A stretch of 64,000 nucleotides of DNA from Loktanella sp. M215 (GTDB lineage: Bacteria > Pseudomonadota > Alphaproteobacteria > Rhodobacterales > Rhodobacteraceae). The translations under genes were made by a program, and so were the position numbers. Below the pieces are notes generated by a model that worked only from the letters and a program-made list of their open reading frames with translations, was not told the origin of the DNA and ran no database searches. Below, piece after piece: positions 1-8,424 of the stretch. How positions within the stretch are numbered: position 1 is the first letter of the stretch; each line of letters begins with the position of its first letter. The stretch is taken from positions 2,262,001-2,326,000 of the forward strand of contig NZ_WMEA01000001.1 in the NCBI RefSeq assembly GCF_021735925.1, given 5' to 3'.

Positions 1-1
1 A

Positions 2-244
2 CTTCCCAATATTGTGGTCGCTATGCGGCAGATGCTCGCTGTGGTGTGGACCTATCTTGTGATTGCTGAAATCGTTGCTTCGTCAACGGGTATCGGTGCG
101 ATGATGATGCGGGCGCGGCGGTTTTTGCGCACGGATGAAATTCTTGCCGGCATCGTTGTGATTGGCGCTTTGGGGCTGATTTGCGACATAGCCTTTGCGA
201 TTTTGCACCGCCGTCTGTTCCCTTATCTGCGCGGAGTGCGCTGA
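2..244 (+). CDS. ABC transporter permease, NitT/TauT (SsuC-like) type, C-terminal part
   Basis: Only the last 80 residues are present; the start lies before the window. The fragment has the end of a binding-protein-dependent permease: a conserved stretch with ASSTGIGAMM, then RTDEILAGIVVIG leading into a final hydrophobic helix and a short basic tail. In the SsuC/TauC/NrtB family this IVASSTGIG-type segment lies near the last cytoplasmic loop that meets the ATPase. The stop codon TGA shares a base with the start of the following ATPase gene, so both belong to one operon. It would form the inner-membrane channel of an importer for a small organic or nitrogen/sulfur compound. The substrate cannot be told because the binding protein is outside the window. 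Confidence 0.85.
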   Translation, partial: LPNIVVAMRQMLAVVWTYLVIAEIVASSTGIGAMMMRARRFLRTDEILAGIVVIGALGLICDIAFAILHRRLFPYLRGVR

Positions 245-1029
245 TGACCGAGTCACTGTTGACGTTGCAAAACGTGACGAAAACCTTTCGGTTGCCATCT
301 GGCGACGACCTGACAGCAGTAGACGACGTGTCATTCAATATCGACGCGGGATCAGTCTGCGTCCTGTTGGGTCCGTCCGGCAGCGGGAAATCAACAATCC
401 TGCGCATGATCGCGGGTCTGGAAACCCAGACCTCTGGTGTGATCCAGATTGGCGGTCAGCAGATTGACGGGCCAGGGCAGGACCGGGGAATGGTGTTTCA
501 GGCCTATACTTCGTTCGATTGGATGTCAGTCGGCAAGAATGTCGAATTCGGAATGCGCGTGAATGGTGTGCCTGTGGCTGAACGGCGGGAACGGGCGGCC
601 CATTTCATTGATCTCGTCGGACTGACAAAATTCATCGATACTTATCCGTCGACGCTGTCGGGGGGGATGCGCCAGCGAGTCGCCATCGCGCGCACTCTGG
701 CAAACGCGCCAAAGGTGCTGCTGATGGACGAACCGTTTGGCGCATTGGACGCCGAAACGCGTTGGCAAATGCAGGAACTGATGATGGACATTGCGCAGGC
801 ATCTGGCACGACGATGGTCATCGTGACCCATGATATTGAGGAAGCCATCTTTCTGGCTGACAAGATTATTTTCCTGTCAAGCCACCCGGGCCGGGTCAAG
901 GAAGAGATTTTGCCGGATTTCAAGCCCCCGACACGGCTCGTCAACAAGGAAGACCTGATTGCACTTGATGGCTATGGCGTGATGGAGAGGAAGATCATGC
1001 GCATGATGCGGGAAGAGGGGAAGCACTGA
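244..1029 (+). CDS. ABC transporter ATP-binding protein, NitT/TauT (SsuB/TauB-like) family
   Basis: 261 residues. Walker A GPSGSGKST at about 43-51, signature LSGGMRQR at 138-145, Walker B VLLMDEP at 158-164, and the switch His in IVTHDIEEA near 190 are all present, so it should be an active ATPase. The FQAY(T)SFDWMSV Q-loop region and the C-terminal 'IIFLSSHPGRV' segment are typical of the nitrate/sulfonate/taurine importer ATPases. I chose the ATG at 244, which overlaps the permease stop by one base; a reading start 63 bases upstream would lie wholly inside the permease gene. The downstream SDR gene overlaps its stop in the same manner, so transport and catabolism are co-transcribed. Confidence 0.93.
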   Translation: MTESLLTLQNVTKTFRLPSGDDLTAVDDVSFNIDAGSVCVLLGPSGSGKSTILRMIAGLETQTSGVIQIGGQQIDGPGQDRGMVFQAYTSFDWMSVGKNVEFGMRVNGVPVAERRERAAHFIDLVGLTKFIDTYPSTLSGGMRQRVAIARTLANAPKVLLMDEPFGALDAETRWQMQELMMDIAQASGTTMVIVTHDIEEAIFLADKIIFLSSHPGRVKEEILPDFKPPTRLVNKEDLIALDGYGVMERKIMRMMREEGKH

Positions 1030-1784
1030 TGTCGCTCAACTTCACGGGGCGGACCGTCGTGGTCACCGGATCAAGCCGCGGCATCGGCTTGGGCATCGCA
1101 GAGGGTTTTGCCGCAGCAGGGGCGGTCCTGCATTTGATCGCTGATGACATCGCAGTGAACCAATGTGCCGAAACACTCGGCGCGACGGCGGCGGTTGCCG
1201 ATATCACAGATGCCGATCAAGTTGCCGCAGCCCTCGCACCGCTTAATCGGATCGATGTTTTGATCAATAACGCGGGTCTGGAGCTGATGACGCCGATCGC
1301 AGATTCGTCCGGCACCCTGTCGGATGCATTTCGTCGGGTCATCGATGTGAACGTCATTGGCACGACTTTGGTCACGACCGCCGCTTTGGGTCGCATGGGC
1401 GCTGGGGGAGCAATCGTTAACACGTCGTCGATTTGGGGTCGCGTGGCGGAACCCGGCTTCGGTGCCTATGTCGCCTCGAAACACGCAATTATCGGGCTGA
1501 CGAAAACCTGGGCACGCGAACTGGGACCACGCGGCATTCGCGTGAATGCGGTCTGTCCAGGTTGGGTGCGCACGGCAGCGTCCATGCGTTCACTGGCTCA
1601 CATGGCGGCCGATGCAGGCTTGCCTGAACAGGAACTGCTTGACCGGATCGTTGCCGGTCAATCCCTTTCTGGCCTGATGGAACCGGCGGATATGGCGCCA
1701 ACCTATCTGTTTCTGGCTTCGGCCATGGCTGCAAACATCACTGGTCAATCGCTGGGCGTCGACCGAGGAGAGGTGCCGTGGTAA
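1029..1784 (+). CDS. SDR family oxidoreductase
   Basis: 251-residue classical short-chain dehydrogenase/reductase. The nucleotide-binding glycine motif TGSSRGIG is at 13-20, NNAG at 80-83, the catalytic Ser at about 133 (NTSS), and YxxxK at 147-151 (YVASK), followed by the PGWVRT segment usual after the active site. The family oxidises or reduces alcohols or ketones with NAD(P)(H); the substrate cannot be inferred. Its start shares one base with the ATPase stop and its end overlaps a second SDR gene, so two related dehydrogenases are made from the same message, perhaps for successive oxidations of the imported compound. Confidence 0.9.
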   Translation: MSLNFTGRTVVVTGSSRGIGLGIAEGFAAAGAVLHLIADDIAVNQCAETLGATAAVADITDADQVAAALAPLNRIDVLINNAGLELMTPIADSSGTLSDAFRRVIDVNVIGTTLVTTAALGRMGAGGAIVNTSSIWGRVAEPGFGAYVASKHAIIGLTKTWARELGPRGIRVNAVCPGWVRTAASMRSLAHMAADAGLPEQELLDRIVAGQSLSGLMEPADMAPTYLFLASAMAANITGQSLGVDRGEVPW

Positions 1785-2476
1785 TGCCGCTTACCGGCAA
1801 GGCGGCGATTGTGACCGGCGCAGCCAGCGGGATCGGTCTGGCGACAGCGGTGGCGCTGCGGCAGGCAGGCGCCCGGGTGATCGGACTGGACCTGCAGCCC
1901 GGTAATGACATCCTTGCCTGCGATCTGCGTGACGAGGTCCAGATCATCGCGGCAGTGGCACAAGCGCAGGCACATCTGGGCGGAATCGACATTCTTGTGA
2001 ACAACGCAGGCATCCTGCGGGAACAGCGGCTGGCACAGCTGACCTCAGAGCATATCGATACGATGTTTGCGGTAAATGTGCGTGCAGCGATGCTGGTTGC
2101 ACGTGAAGTGCTGCCGCATTTGCCCGACGGCGGACGGATCATCAATATCGTGTCAGAGCTTGCCTATCTGGGCCGTGCCGGAGGCGCCGTCTACGCCGGC
2201 ACGAAGGCGGCCATGATCGGCGTGACGCGGTCTTGGGCCCGCGAATTGGGCCCGCGCATTCTGGTGAACGCCGTCGCCCCAGGTCCAACGGATACACCAT
2301 TGCTGGGTTTTTCGGCACTGACAGACGATGAGAAGGCTGCGGAAACCGCCAATCCACTGGGTCGCATCGGACAACCAGAAGAGGTTGCTGCCGCGGTCGT
2401 GTTCCTTGCGGGACCGGGCGCCACATTTTTTACAGGACAATGCCTTGGTGCCAATGGCGGCGCGGCAATGACATGA
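1784..2476 (+). CDS. SDR family oxidoreductase
   Basis: Second short-chain dehydrogenase of the operon, 230 residues. TGAASGIG at 11-18, NNAG at 73-76 and YAGTK with Tyr137/Lys141 mark the classical fold; NPLGRIGQPEEVA and the FFTGQCLGANGG end are the usual FabG-like C-terminus. I took the ATG at 1784 (sharing the last base of the upstream TAA) because a purine-rich GAGGAGAGG box ends about 10 bases before it; a GTG at 1778 is possible and would add two residues. It is clearly different in sequence from its neighbour, so this is not a recent duplication. Substrate unknown. Confidence 0.88.
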   Translation: MPLTGKAAIVTGAASGIGLATAVALRQAGARVIGLDLQPGNDILACDLRDEVQIIAAVAQAQAHLGGIDILVNNAGILREQRLAQLTSEHIDTMFAVNVRAAMLVAREVLPHLPDGGRIINIVSELAYLGRAGGAVYAGTKAAMIGVTRSWARELGPRILVNAVAPGPTDTPLLGFSALTDDEKAAETANPLGRIGQPEEVAAAVVFLAGPGATFFTGQCLGANGGAAMT

Positions 2477-2486
2477 TGGAACCATT

Positions 2487-3272
2487 ATGACCGAAAGTGT
2501 TTTCTACGCCGACCTGCCGTGGCCGGAGGTTGCCGCGCGTGTGGCCGCTGGCGCCCCCATATTCTTGCCCCTCGGCGCGACGGAGCAGCACGGGCGGCAT
2601 ATGGCGCTAAATGTGGACGTTGTTATTCCGACGGCAATTGCCGTGCGGGCTGCGTCGCTTGTCGGTGGTCTCGTTCTGCCGACAGTCGCATATGGCAACC
2701 GGTCGCAGCCCAAGACCGGCGGCGGCCCTCGTTTTCCAGGCACGTTGAACCTGACGGCCCATACTTTTGCGCTGATCGTGCGAGACGTGATCTGCGATCT
2801 TTATCGGCAGAATGTGCGTAAAATCGTGACCGTCAACGGCCACTTTGAAAACATTGGGCCAACCATCGAAGGAATAGAATTGGCACTCGACGCACTGGGC
2901 CGAGATGTCGTGCGCGACCTTGTCATCCTGCGGGTCGATCACTGGGACATGGTTCAGCCGCAGACCTTGGACCGAATTTTTCCTGACGGTTATCCTGGGA
3001 TCGAGCTGGAGCACGCTTCAGTCATCGAAACATCGATCATGTTGGCGCTGCGACCGGAACTGGTGGATCTGGCTCGCGCGACCCACGACGGGCCTGCAAA
3101 CTTTCGACCCTACGACCGCTATCCGCGCCCCAGCGACGAGGTGCCGGACTCTGGTGTGCTTTCATTGACTGAAGGGTCATCGGCCGAAAAAGGGGAGTGG
3201 CTGCTGGCCGACAGTGTGAATGGCATTGTCGCCATGATCGAAAGCGAATTTTCTAAGGGATGTAAGGCATGA
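2487..3272 (+). CDS. creatininase family protein (amidohydrolase)
   Basis: 261 residues. The family's metal ligands are visible: EQHG at 33-36 (Glu and His), Asp44 in NVDVVIP, NGHFEN at 117-122 and the Glu in ELEHASVIET near 173-175. Family members hydrolyse cyclic or linear amides (creatinine to creatine, formamides, mycofactocin precursor peptide) using two divalent metals. The next gene is a ureohydrolase, whose start overlaps this stop by four bases. In creatinine-type pathways such an amidohydrolase opens a ring and a ureohydrolase then removes urea, so a related guanidino compound is a reasonable inferred substrate, but true creatininase activity is not shown by the sequence. Confidence 0.88.
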   Translation: MTESVFYADLPWPEVAARVAAGAPIFLPLGATEQHGRHMALNVDVVIPTAIAVRAASLVGGLVLPTVAYGNRSQPKTGGGPRFPGTLNLTAHTFALIVRDVICDLYRQNVRKIVTVNGHFENIGPTIEGIELALDALGRDVVRDLVILRVDHWDMVQPQTLDRIFPDGYPGIELEHASVIETSIMLALRPELVDLARATHDGPANFRPYDRYPRPSDEVPDSGVLSLTEGSSAEKGEWLLADSVNGIVAMIESEFSKGCKA

Positions 3273-4225
3273 CCAATTTCCACCAACCCGTCGATGCATC
3301 GCTTGTCCCGCGTTTTGCCGGGCATGCAACGTTCATGCGACTCCCCGCCGTGGAATCCGCCGCTGGCTTGGATATCGCGCTGATCGGGGTTCCGTGGGAT
3401 GGGGGCACTACCAACCGTGCTGGTGCACGCCATGGCCCGCGCGAGGTGCGCAGCATGTCGAGCTTGATGCGCCGTGCGCATCACGTGTCCGGGGTGGCTC
3501 CGTTTTCAATAGCGAACGTGGCGGACGTGGGTGATCTGGCCGTGAACCCGATCAATCTGATGGACGGGCTTGATCTGATCCAGCGCGGCATGGCTGAAAT
3601 CGTCGCGACCGGCGCGATCCCATTGTCTGTTGGTGGTGATCATCTGACGACACTTCCCGTGCTGCGTGCCGTTGCGGCCAAAGGCCCGGTCGGCCTGATC
3701 CATTTCGACGCTCATTCGGATACCAACGATACTTATTTCGGTGATAATCCCTATACCCACGGCACACCATTCCGGCGTGGAATCGAGGAGGGACTGATCG
3801 ACCCCAAACGGATGGTTCAGATCGGCATACGCGGGTCGGTCTACGATCCAACTGAACATGATTGGGCGCGGTCGCAGGGAATCCGTATTATTTATATGGA
3901 GGAATTCGTTCAACGCGGCGTTGCCAGCGTGATGGAGGAGGCCCGCACCATTGTAGATGATGGCGCAACGTATGTGACCTTCGATGTCGACAGTATCGAC
4001 CCTTCGATGGCGCCCGGCACCGGTACGCCGGAAATCGGCGGCTTTACCACCCGCGAGGCGCAAGAAATGCTGCGCCTTCTGGCAGGCGTCAATATCGTCG
4101 GTGCCGATGTGGTTGAGGTGGCACCGCCGTTCGACGTCGGTGGCATGACCGCATTAGTCGGCGCGACAATGATGTTTGAATTGCTTTGCGTGATGGCCGA
4201 CATGATCGATGCGCGCAGGCGTTGA
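3269..4225 (+). CDS. agmatinase/arginase-family ureohydrolase
   Basis: 318 residues, a full-length ureohydrolase. The binuclear manganese site is complete: GGDH at 122-125, DAHSD at 147-151 and DVDSIDP at 239-245. The HGTPFRR loop at about 164-170 and the length are close to the agmatinase/guanidinobutyrase/guanidinopropionase branch rather than to arginase. The reaction is release of urea from a guanidino substrate. Last gene of the operon that starts with the ABC importer, so the imported compound, or a product of the creatininase-family enzyme, is probably its substrate. I give no gene symbol because agmatinase proper cannot be separated from the guanidino-acid hydrolases by eye. Confidence 0.9.
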   Translation: MTNFHQPVDASLVPRFAGHATFMRLPAVESAAGLDIALIGVPWDGGTTNRAGARHGPREVRSMSSLMRRAHHVSGVAPFSIANVADVGDLAVNPINLMDGLDLIQRGMAEIVATGAIPLSVGGDHLTTLPVLRAVAAKGPVGLIHFDAHSDTNDTYFGDNPYTHGTPFRRGIEEGLIDPKRMVQIGIRGSVYDPTEHDWARSQGIRIIYMEEFVQRGVASVMEEARTIVDDGATYVTFDVDSIDPSMAPGTGTPEIGGFTTREAQEMLRLLAGVNIVGADVVEVAPPFDVGGMTALVGATMMFELLCVMADMIDARRR

Positions 4226-4414
4226 AGCGTATCTGGATCGGTCGTGGGGGGATCTGTTGCCCACGTTGGGGATGCAGGGGCGCAACCTCTTGGTGTCTGA
4301 AACATAGCCAGTGTCTGCCTCCGGTTTTGCAGTCCGCGCGGGTTCTGAGCGGCCATTGACGTTCTCCGGTAGGGTTGAGTTGCAAAACTGACCTAACGAT
4401 CGAGGAGATCCCCC

Positions 4415-4750
4415 ATGACCAAAGACATGATAGCAGAAACCGTGGCGCTGAAGGCGCTTCTTTCGGACACCGCGGATCATCAGATATTGGCCGAGATGCT
4501 TGGGTTTGTCGCCGACCGCCTGATGGCGCTGGCAGTTGACCAGCGATGCGATGCTGGAACACATGAGCGGAGCACCGAACGGGTCAATCATCGGAACGGG
4601 TATCGTGAGCGCCGGTGGGCAACGCGGGCCGGGACCGTCGATGTTCAGAGCCCAAATCTTCGGAAGGGGTCATACTTCCCGGAGTTTCTGGAGCCCCGTT
4701 GGGCCCCGGAAAAGGCGATGCCGGCAGAGGGGCTCCATGTTCATCAATAG
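4415..4750 (+). pseudogene. IS256-family transposase, N-terminal fragment
   Basis: The predicted protein carries the start of an IS256-type (Mutator-like) transposase: an N-terminal helical region followed by HERS...RNGYRERRWATRAGTVDVQSP and the conserved KGSYFPEFLEPR. Family members are about 400 residues with three catalytic acidic residues further on; this copy loses homology after about residue 97 and stops at 111, so the catalytic core is gone. A ribosome-binding-like GAGGAG lies before the ATG, showing that the true start is retained. A remnant of an insertion sequence separating the first operon from the catabolic cluster. The 4226-4414 spacer holds no gene. Confidence 0.8.
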
Positions 4751-4839
4751 TCCTTCTCCGGCACGTGAACGGTAACCTCGCGGAGGTTATTCTCCTGACT
4801 AGCACAACTGCTGCTGTCACTCGCAATATCTTCTGCGAC

Positions 4840-5634
4840 TTACTGCGCGTCCGGACCGCTCGTCTGCAAGATCTCCTCCTCTGCTCGCTGCCAAAGCTCG
4901 AAGGCAATTGGGTTGCGGGTTTCTTCGAGGATGTGCCCGACTAAGCCAATTGCCCGGGCCATGACACCGAAGCCGCGGATGATCTCTTGGGGGAAGCCGA
5001 ATTCGCAACAGATCGCGCCAATGGCGCCGGTGGCGTTGATTGGAAGCTTCTTGCGGGATGACGCCTCTGCCTCAGTCTGGATCAATTGCATCAGAGCGAC
5101 ATATAAACCGGACATATCGTTCTCCTCGGCGATCTGGAACAAGCGCGGGGTGCGAGGATCGACAGGCTTGTGCACCGGATGACCCAGGCCGGGGACGATC
5201 TTGCCTGCGGCACTGTATGCGGCCACTGTCTCTTTGGCGATCCGGCTGAGGTCCGCTTCGGTCGCCTTCTCGCCGGGGGGCAGGGCGGCGTAAAGCATCT
5301 TCGACGCCCCTTCCATCGATCCGACGAACACCGTCCCGAGCCCGCAGAGGCCTGCGGCCACCGCGGCCTGCAGTGACTCTGGCGCGCCCATGTAGGTCAG
5401 CCGCGCCACCATGGCCGAGGGGGTGATGCCGTGTTCCACCAGCGTCACAGCGATTGCGTTGAAGACGATTGATTCCGGTGCAGTTGGCTTGCGCCCCGTC
5501 ACCTGCATGAAGGCCATGTCGCCTAGATTTACGTGGCCGAGGATTTCGGATGGCAAATCAAGGCCGTGAACCTGAATCCTGTCGGCCGTGCTCCACCCGA
5601 TGGCGGAGGTGATCTTGTCCTTACGCTTGGGCAT
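4840..5634 (-). CDS. citryl-CoA lyase-like / citrate synthase superfamily protein
   Basis: 264 residues, about the size of the small citrate-synthase-fold lyases. Recognisable parts are GAPESLQAAVAAGL, the GLGHPVHK loop with the His that binds the acyl-CoA carbonyl, and the C-terminal GFGVMARAIGLVGHILEE segment. Family members make or cleave a carbon-carbon bond between a CoA thioester and a keto acid. The position that usually carries the catalytic Asp (N-x-D-G in many relatives) reads NATGAIGA here, so chemistry may differ. It is the last gene of the minus-strand catabolic operon, 10 bases after the SDR, and may perform the final cleavage of the CoA intermediate. Confidence 0.75.
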   Translation of the reverse strand: MPKRKDKITSAIGWSTADRIQVHGLDLPSEILGHVNLGDMAFMQVTGRKPTAPESIVFNAIAVTLVEHGITPSAMVARLTYMGAPESLQAAVAAGLCGLGTVFVGSMEGASKMLYAALPPGEKATEADLSRIAKETVAAYSAAGKIVPGLGHPVHKPVDPRTPRLFQIAEENDMSGLYVALMQLIQTEAEASSRKKLPINATGAIGAICCEFGFPQEIIRGFGVMARAIGLVGHILEETRNPIAFELWQRAEEEILQTSGPDAQ

Positions 5635-5644
5635 GTCGTTTTCC

Positions 5645-6559
5645 TCAGATGGGGTCCCAGTTAAATACGTCCGCCGATACGTCGAGCGGGGTGAAGCCGG
5701 CCCTTAGGGCTGGGATGGCGTGGTCGGCGACGCTCTCGGGTGTCCAGCCTTCGCTGTGGTGGACAGACCGGACGGGGCGCGGTTGGTTCATCACGAAGAT
5801 CTCGTTGTTGCGGCAGGCAAAGATCTGACCGGTCACGTCGCGCGCTGCGTCGGAGGCGAGGTAGGTTGCCAGCGGTGCGATCTTGGCAGGCTTCATCTCC
5901 TGCAGCTTGCGCACCCTTTCCTCCTGCTCCGGGCTGTCGACCTTGATGGACGAGGTCATCCGGCTCCACGCGAAGGGAGCGATGCAGTTCGAGGTGACGT
6001 TCCAGCGTTTGAGGTCGAGCGCGATGGATTTGGATAGGGCAACCATGCCAAGCTTAGCCGCGGAATAGTTCGCCTGCGCTAGGTTGCCGATCAGGCCGGA
6101 GGTCGAGGTCATGTGGATCAGCGCGCCGCTTTCCTGTGCCCGGAACTGGTCCGCCGCAGCGCGCGAGACGTTGAACGCGCCGTAGAGGTGCACCTTGATG
6201 ACGGCGTCGAAGTCCTCAAAGCTCATTTTGTGGAAGAAGCCGTCGCGCAGGATGCCCGCGTTATTGACGACGGCGTCAAGACGGCCGAACGCCGCAACCG
6301 CGTCCGCCACCATCTGGCGGGCGGCGTCCGGGTCGCTGACGCTGCCGCCGTTGGCGATGGCGCGCCCGCCCGCTTCCTCGATTTCTTGCACGACGGCTTG
6401 GGCCGCGCCCTGGTTCTCGCGCTCGCCTTTCAGTGTGGCGCCGATATCGTTGACCACGACGGCGGCACCAGCAGCGGCTGCCGCCAGGGCGAGGTCGCGC
6501 CCGATGCCACCCCCGGCGCCGGTGACAAGCATGACCTTGTCCTTGAGCACCTGGCTCAT
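5645..6559 (-). CDS. SDR family oxidoreductase, multifunctional-enzyme-2 (17beta-HSD4-like) type
   Basis: 304 residues, longer than ordinary SDRs and resembling the dehydrogenase part of peroxisomal multifunctional enzyme 2. It has TGAGGGIGRD near 14, NNAG in the middle (VNNAGILRDGFFHKM), Ser in MTSTSG and the YSAAK active-site motif, then the extension with FACRNNEIFVMNQPRPVRSVH typical of this subgroup. It would oxidise a 3-hydroxyacyl-CoA to the 3-ketoacyl-CoA, following hydration by the MaoC pair encoded upstream. Its start is 3 bases after the DUF35 gene's stop, indicating one transcript. Confidence 0.87.
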   Translation of the reverse strand: MSQVLKDKVMLVTGAGGGIGRDLALAAAAAGAAVVVNDIGATLKGERENQGAAQAVVQEIEEAGGRAIANGGSVSDPDAARQMVADAVAAFGRLDAVVNNAGILRDGFFHKMSFEDFDAVIKVHLYGAFNVSRAAADQFRAQESGALIHMTSTSGLIGNLAQANYSAAKLGMVALSKSIALDLKRWNVTSNCIAPFAWSRMTSSIKVDSPEQEERVRKLQEMKPAKIAPLATYLASDAARDVTGQIFACRNNEIFVMNQPRPVRSVHHSEGWTPESVADHAIPALRAGFTPLDVSADVFNWDPI

Positions 6560-6562
6560 CTC

Positions 6563-6895
6563 TCAATCCTCCTTGACGGTTGTGAAGGTCGGCACGGGGG
6601 TGCCGGCGAAATCCTGCATACGGCCCGCCACCCGGTCGCCGATAGCGGTATCCGGATCGGCGTGGCCCATGATGCGGGGGCCGTCGTCCAGATCGACGAG
6701 CGTGATGCACCACGGCAGCGGCTCCGGATGGTCGCGGCTTGGGGCACGGTGCTGGATCGTGACGGAGAACACCGTGCCGCAACCGGTGCTGTCGTGCGAG
6801 GCCGGGGCATCGGCGCCGCAGGTCCTGCAGCGGGGGCGGTCGAGCGCCCAGGCGTCGCCACACGCGGCGCAGCGTTGATAGCGGATCGCGGTCAC
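6563..6895 (-). CDS. Zn-ribbon/OB-fold protein (DUF35, partner of thiolase-like enzyme)
   Basis: 110 residues. Four Cys in CAACGDAWALDRPRCRTCG (about residues 9-27) form the rubredoxin-like zinc ribbon; the remainder fits the OB-fold with PWCITLVDLDDGPRIMGH. DUF35 proteins bind tightly to SCP2-type thiolases or steroid side-chain aldolases such as Ltp2 and act as CoA-ester docking subunits. Its start overlaps the stop of the thiolase-like gene by four bases, the arrangement expected of obligate partners. No catalytic residues are expected on this subunit itself. Confidence 0.88.
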   Translation of the reverse strand: MTAIRYQRCAACGDAWALDRPRCRTCGADAPASHDSTGCGTVFSVTIQHRAPSRDHPEPLPWCITLVDLDDGPRIMGHADPDTAIGDRVAGRMQDFAGTPVPTFTTVKED

Positions 6896-8034
6896 GACAC
6901 TCTCTCCAGCACCAGCGAGACGTGGGACGACAGGACGCCGCCGTCGCCGTGAATCAGCGCGTGGGTAGGGCGGTTAGGGATCTGCCGCTCGCCCGCGGTT
7001 CCACGCAGTTGCGCCAGCGTCTCTGCCACGTGGGCCATGGCCCCAGCGACGCCGCAGTGGCCATAGGACAGCAGGCCGCCGTGCGTATTCAGCGGCAGGT
7101 CGCCGCTGGCGTTGAAGCGTCCTGCGCGCGCCTCTGCCCCGGCGCGGCCCGGGGCGCTGATGCCAGTAGCCTCCAGCAGCAAAGCAAGCGTGACGGTGAA
7201 ACTGTCGTAAATTGCCAGCAGGCCGACGTCGGCCGCGCTGATGCCCGCCTCGGCGTAGGCCTTCGCCACTGCGATCCGCGCACCAAGGGCTGGGTCATCG
7301 GGCGCCTCAGTTACATGCTGGTGCAGATGGGCCTGCCCCGCGCCGGTCAGGGCGACGGCGGGCCCGTCGCCGGGGGCGGCCGTTACCAGCACCGCCGCAC
7401 CGCCGTCGGAGATAGGGCAGCAGTCCAGCAGCTTAAGCGGCGTGGCGATAGGGCGCGAGGCCATGACCTCCGCTTCGGTGACAAGGTCCTGCAGATGGGC
7501 GCCGGGCGTGCGCGCGGCGTTGCGGCGCATCAGGACCGCAAGGGCCGCTAGGTCGTCCTGTGTAGCGCCAGTGTCATGCAGGTAGCGTGCGGCCAGAAGG
7601 GCGTAGTAGGCAGGCACGATCGTCCCGGTCGGGACCTCTCGTGTCGGGTGGCCGACCTGCGCCAGCGTCTGCAGTGATGAATCGCGGCTTTGACCCGTCA
7701 GGCGGTTTTCACCCGCAACGACCAGCACGGACCGGCAGGTGCCCGAAGTTACGAGGATGTGGGCGAGGTGGATCATCGCGGCCCCGGTGCCGCCGCCCAT
7801 CTGCAGGCCATGGGCATAAGTGGGTTTCAGGCCGAAGCTTTCGGCGAAGAGGCTGGCCAGCATCAGGTGGGGCAGGGTGGTGGCATAGCCGCAGATCAGC
7901 CCGTCAACGTCGCCGCGCGTAAGATTTGCGTCGTCCAGCACGCGGTCGGCGGCGCTGGTCATCAGGCCGATGGGGTCCGACCCCTCCTGCCGGCCGAATG
8001 GCGTGGCATAGGCAGCGCGCAGATAGGCGGTCAC
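6892..8034 (-). CDS. thiolase-like (SCP2/Ltp-type) CoA lyase or aldolase
   Basis: 380 residues with the thiolase fold. The region that carries the nucleophilic Cys in true thiolases reads HGLQMGGGTGAAMIHLA around residues 75-91 and has no Cys. The C-terminal motif is HGGLLSYGHCGVAGAM (about 320-335), retaining a His and a nearby Cys. Absence of the first Cys, together with a DUF35 gene immediately downstream, is the state described for Ltp2-type retro-aldolases of steroid side-chain degradation. The product may therefore split a beta-hydroxyacyl-CoA by retro-aldol reaction rather than thiolysis. This is an inference; a non-classical thiolase remains possible. The gene overlaps the upstream MaoC gene and downstream DUF35 gene by four bases each. 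Confidence 0.82.
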   Translation of the reverse strand: MTAYLRAAYATPFGRQEGSDPIGLMTSAADRVLDDANLTRGDVDGLICGYATTLPHLMLASLFAESFGLKPTYAHGLQMGGGTGAAMIHLAHILVTSGTCRSVLVVAGENRLTGQSRDSSLQTLAQVGHPTREVPTGTIVPAYYALLAARYLHDTGATQDDLAALAVLMRRNAARTPGAHLQDLVTEAEVMASRPIATPLKLLDCCPISDGGAAVLVTAAPGDGPAVALTGAGQAHLHQHVTEAPDDPALGARIAVAKAYAEAGISAADVGLLAIYDSFTVTLALLLEATGISAPGRAGAEARAGRFNASGDLPLNTHGGLLSYGHCGVAGAMAHVAETLAQLRGTAGERQIPNRPTHALIHGDGGVLSSHVSLVLERVS

Positions 8035-8414
8035 GGTGCGACCCTGTTGGCGAGGCGAGCGGTGCCCGTCAGCACCACGCGGTTGTCGTCAGTCCGCACC
8101 TCGAGTGCATACAGCGCGCCGTCCTGTTGGCGCAGGATCCCAGTGATCACCTGACCGACGTAGGTCGGTGCCGAAAAACGGATATTGAGGTCTGCGATGT
8201 AGAACGCTTGTGCCGTGGCCACGTCCACGGCGGCGTAGAGCAGGTTCAGGGCCATCGTTCCATGCGCAATCGGTTTGCCAAAGGCGGTCCCTTTTGCAAA
8301 TGTGGGGTCGAGGTGGATCGGGTTAAAGTCCTGCGTCAGCGCGGCGTATGCCTCTGCGGCGGCAACGCTGGTTGTCAGCGTCAGCGGGGCGATGGTGGCG
8401 GGAAAATCGGTCAT
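8031..8414 (-). CDS. MaoC-type hot-dog enoyl-CoA hydratase, catalytic subunit
   Basis: 127 residues, a single hot-dog domain. The hydratase 2 signature is clear: TQDFNPIHLDPTFA around residues 27-40 with the Asp/His catalytic pair, followed by the conserved GKPIAHGTMALNL helix. It adds water to a 2-enoyl-CoA. Immediately upstream is a second hot-dog gene without this motif, so the two products probably make a heterodimer as with other split MaoC hydratases (for example in steroid side-chain degradation). The start lies 10 bases after the partner's stop. Confidence 0.85.
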   Translation of the reverse strand: MTDFPATIAPLTLTTSVAAAEAYAALTQDFNPIHLDPTFAKGTAFGKPIAHGTMALNLLYAAVDVATAQAFYIADLNIRFSAPTYVGQVITGILRQQDGALYALEVRTDDNRVVLTGTARLANRVAP

Positions 8415-8424
8415 CGCATGCTCC

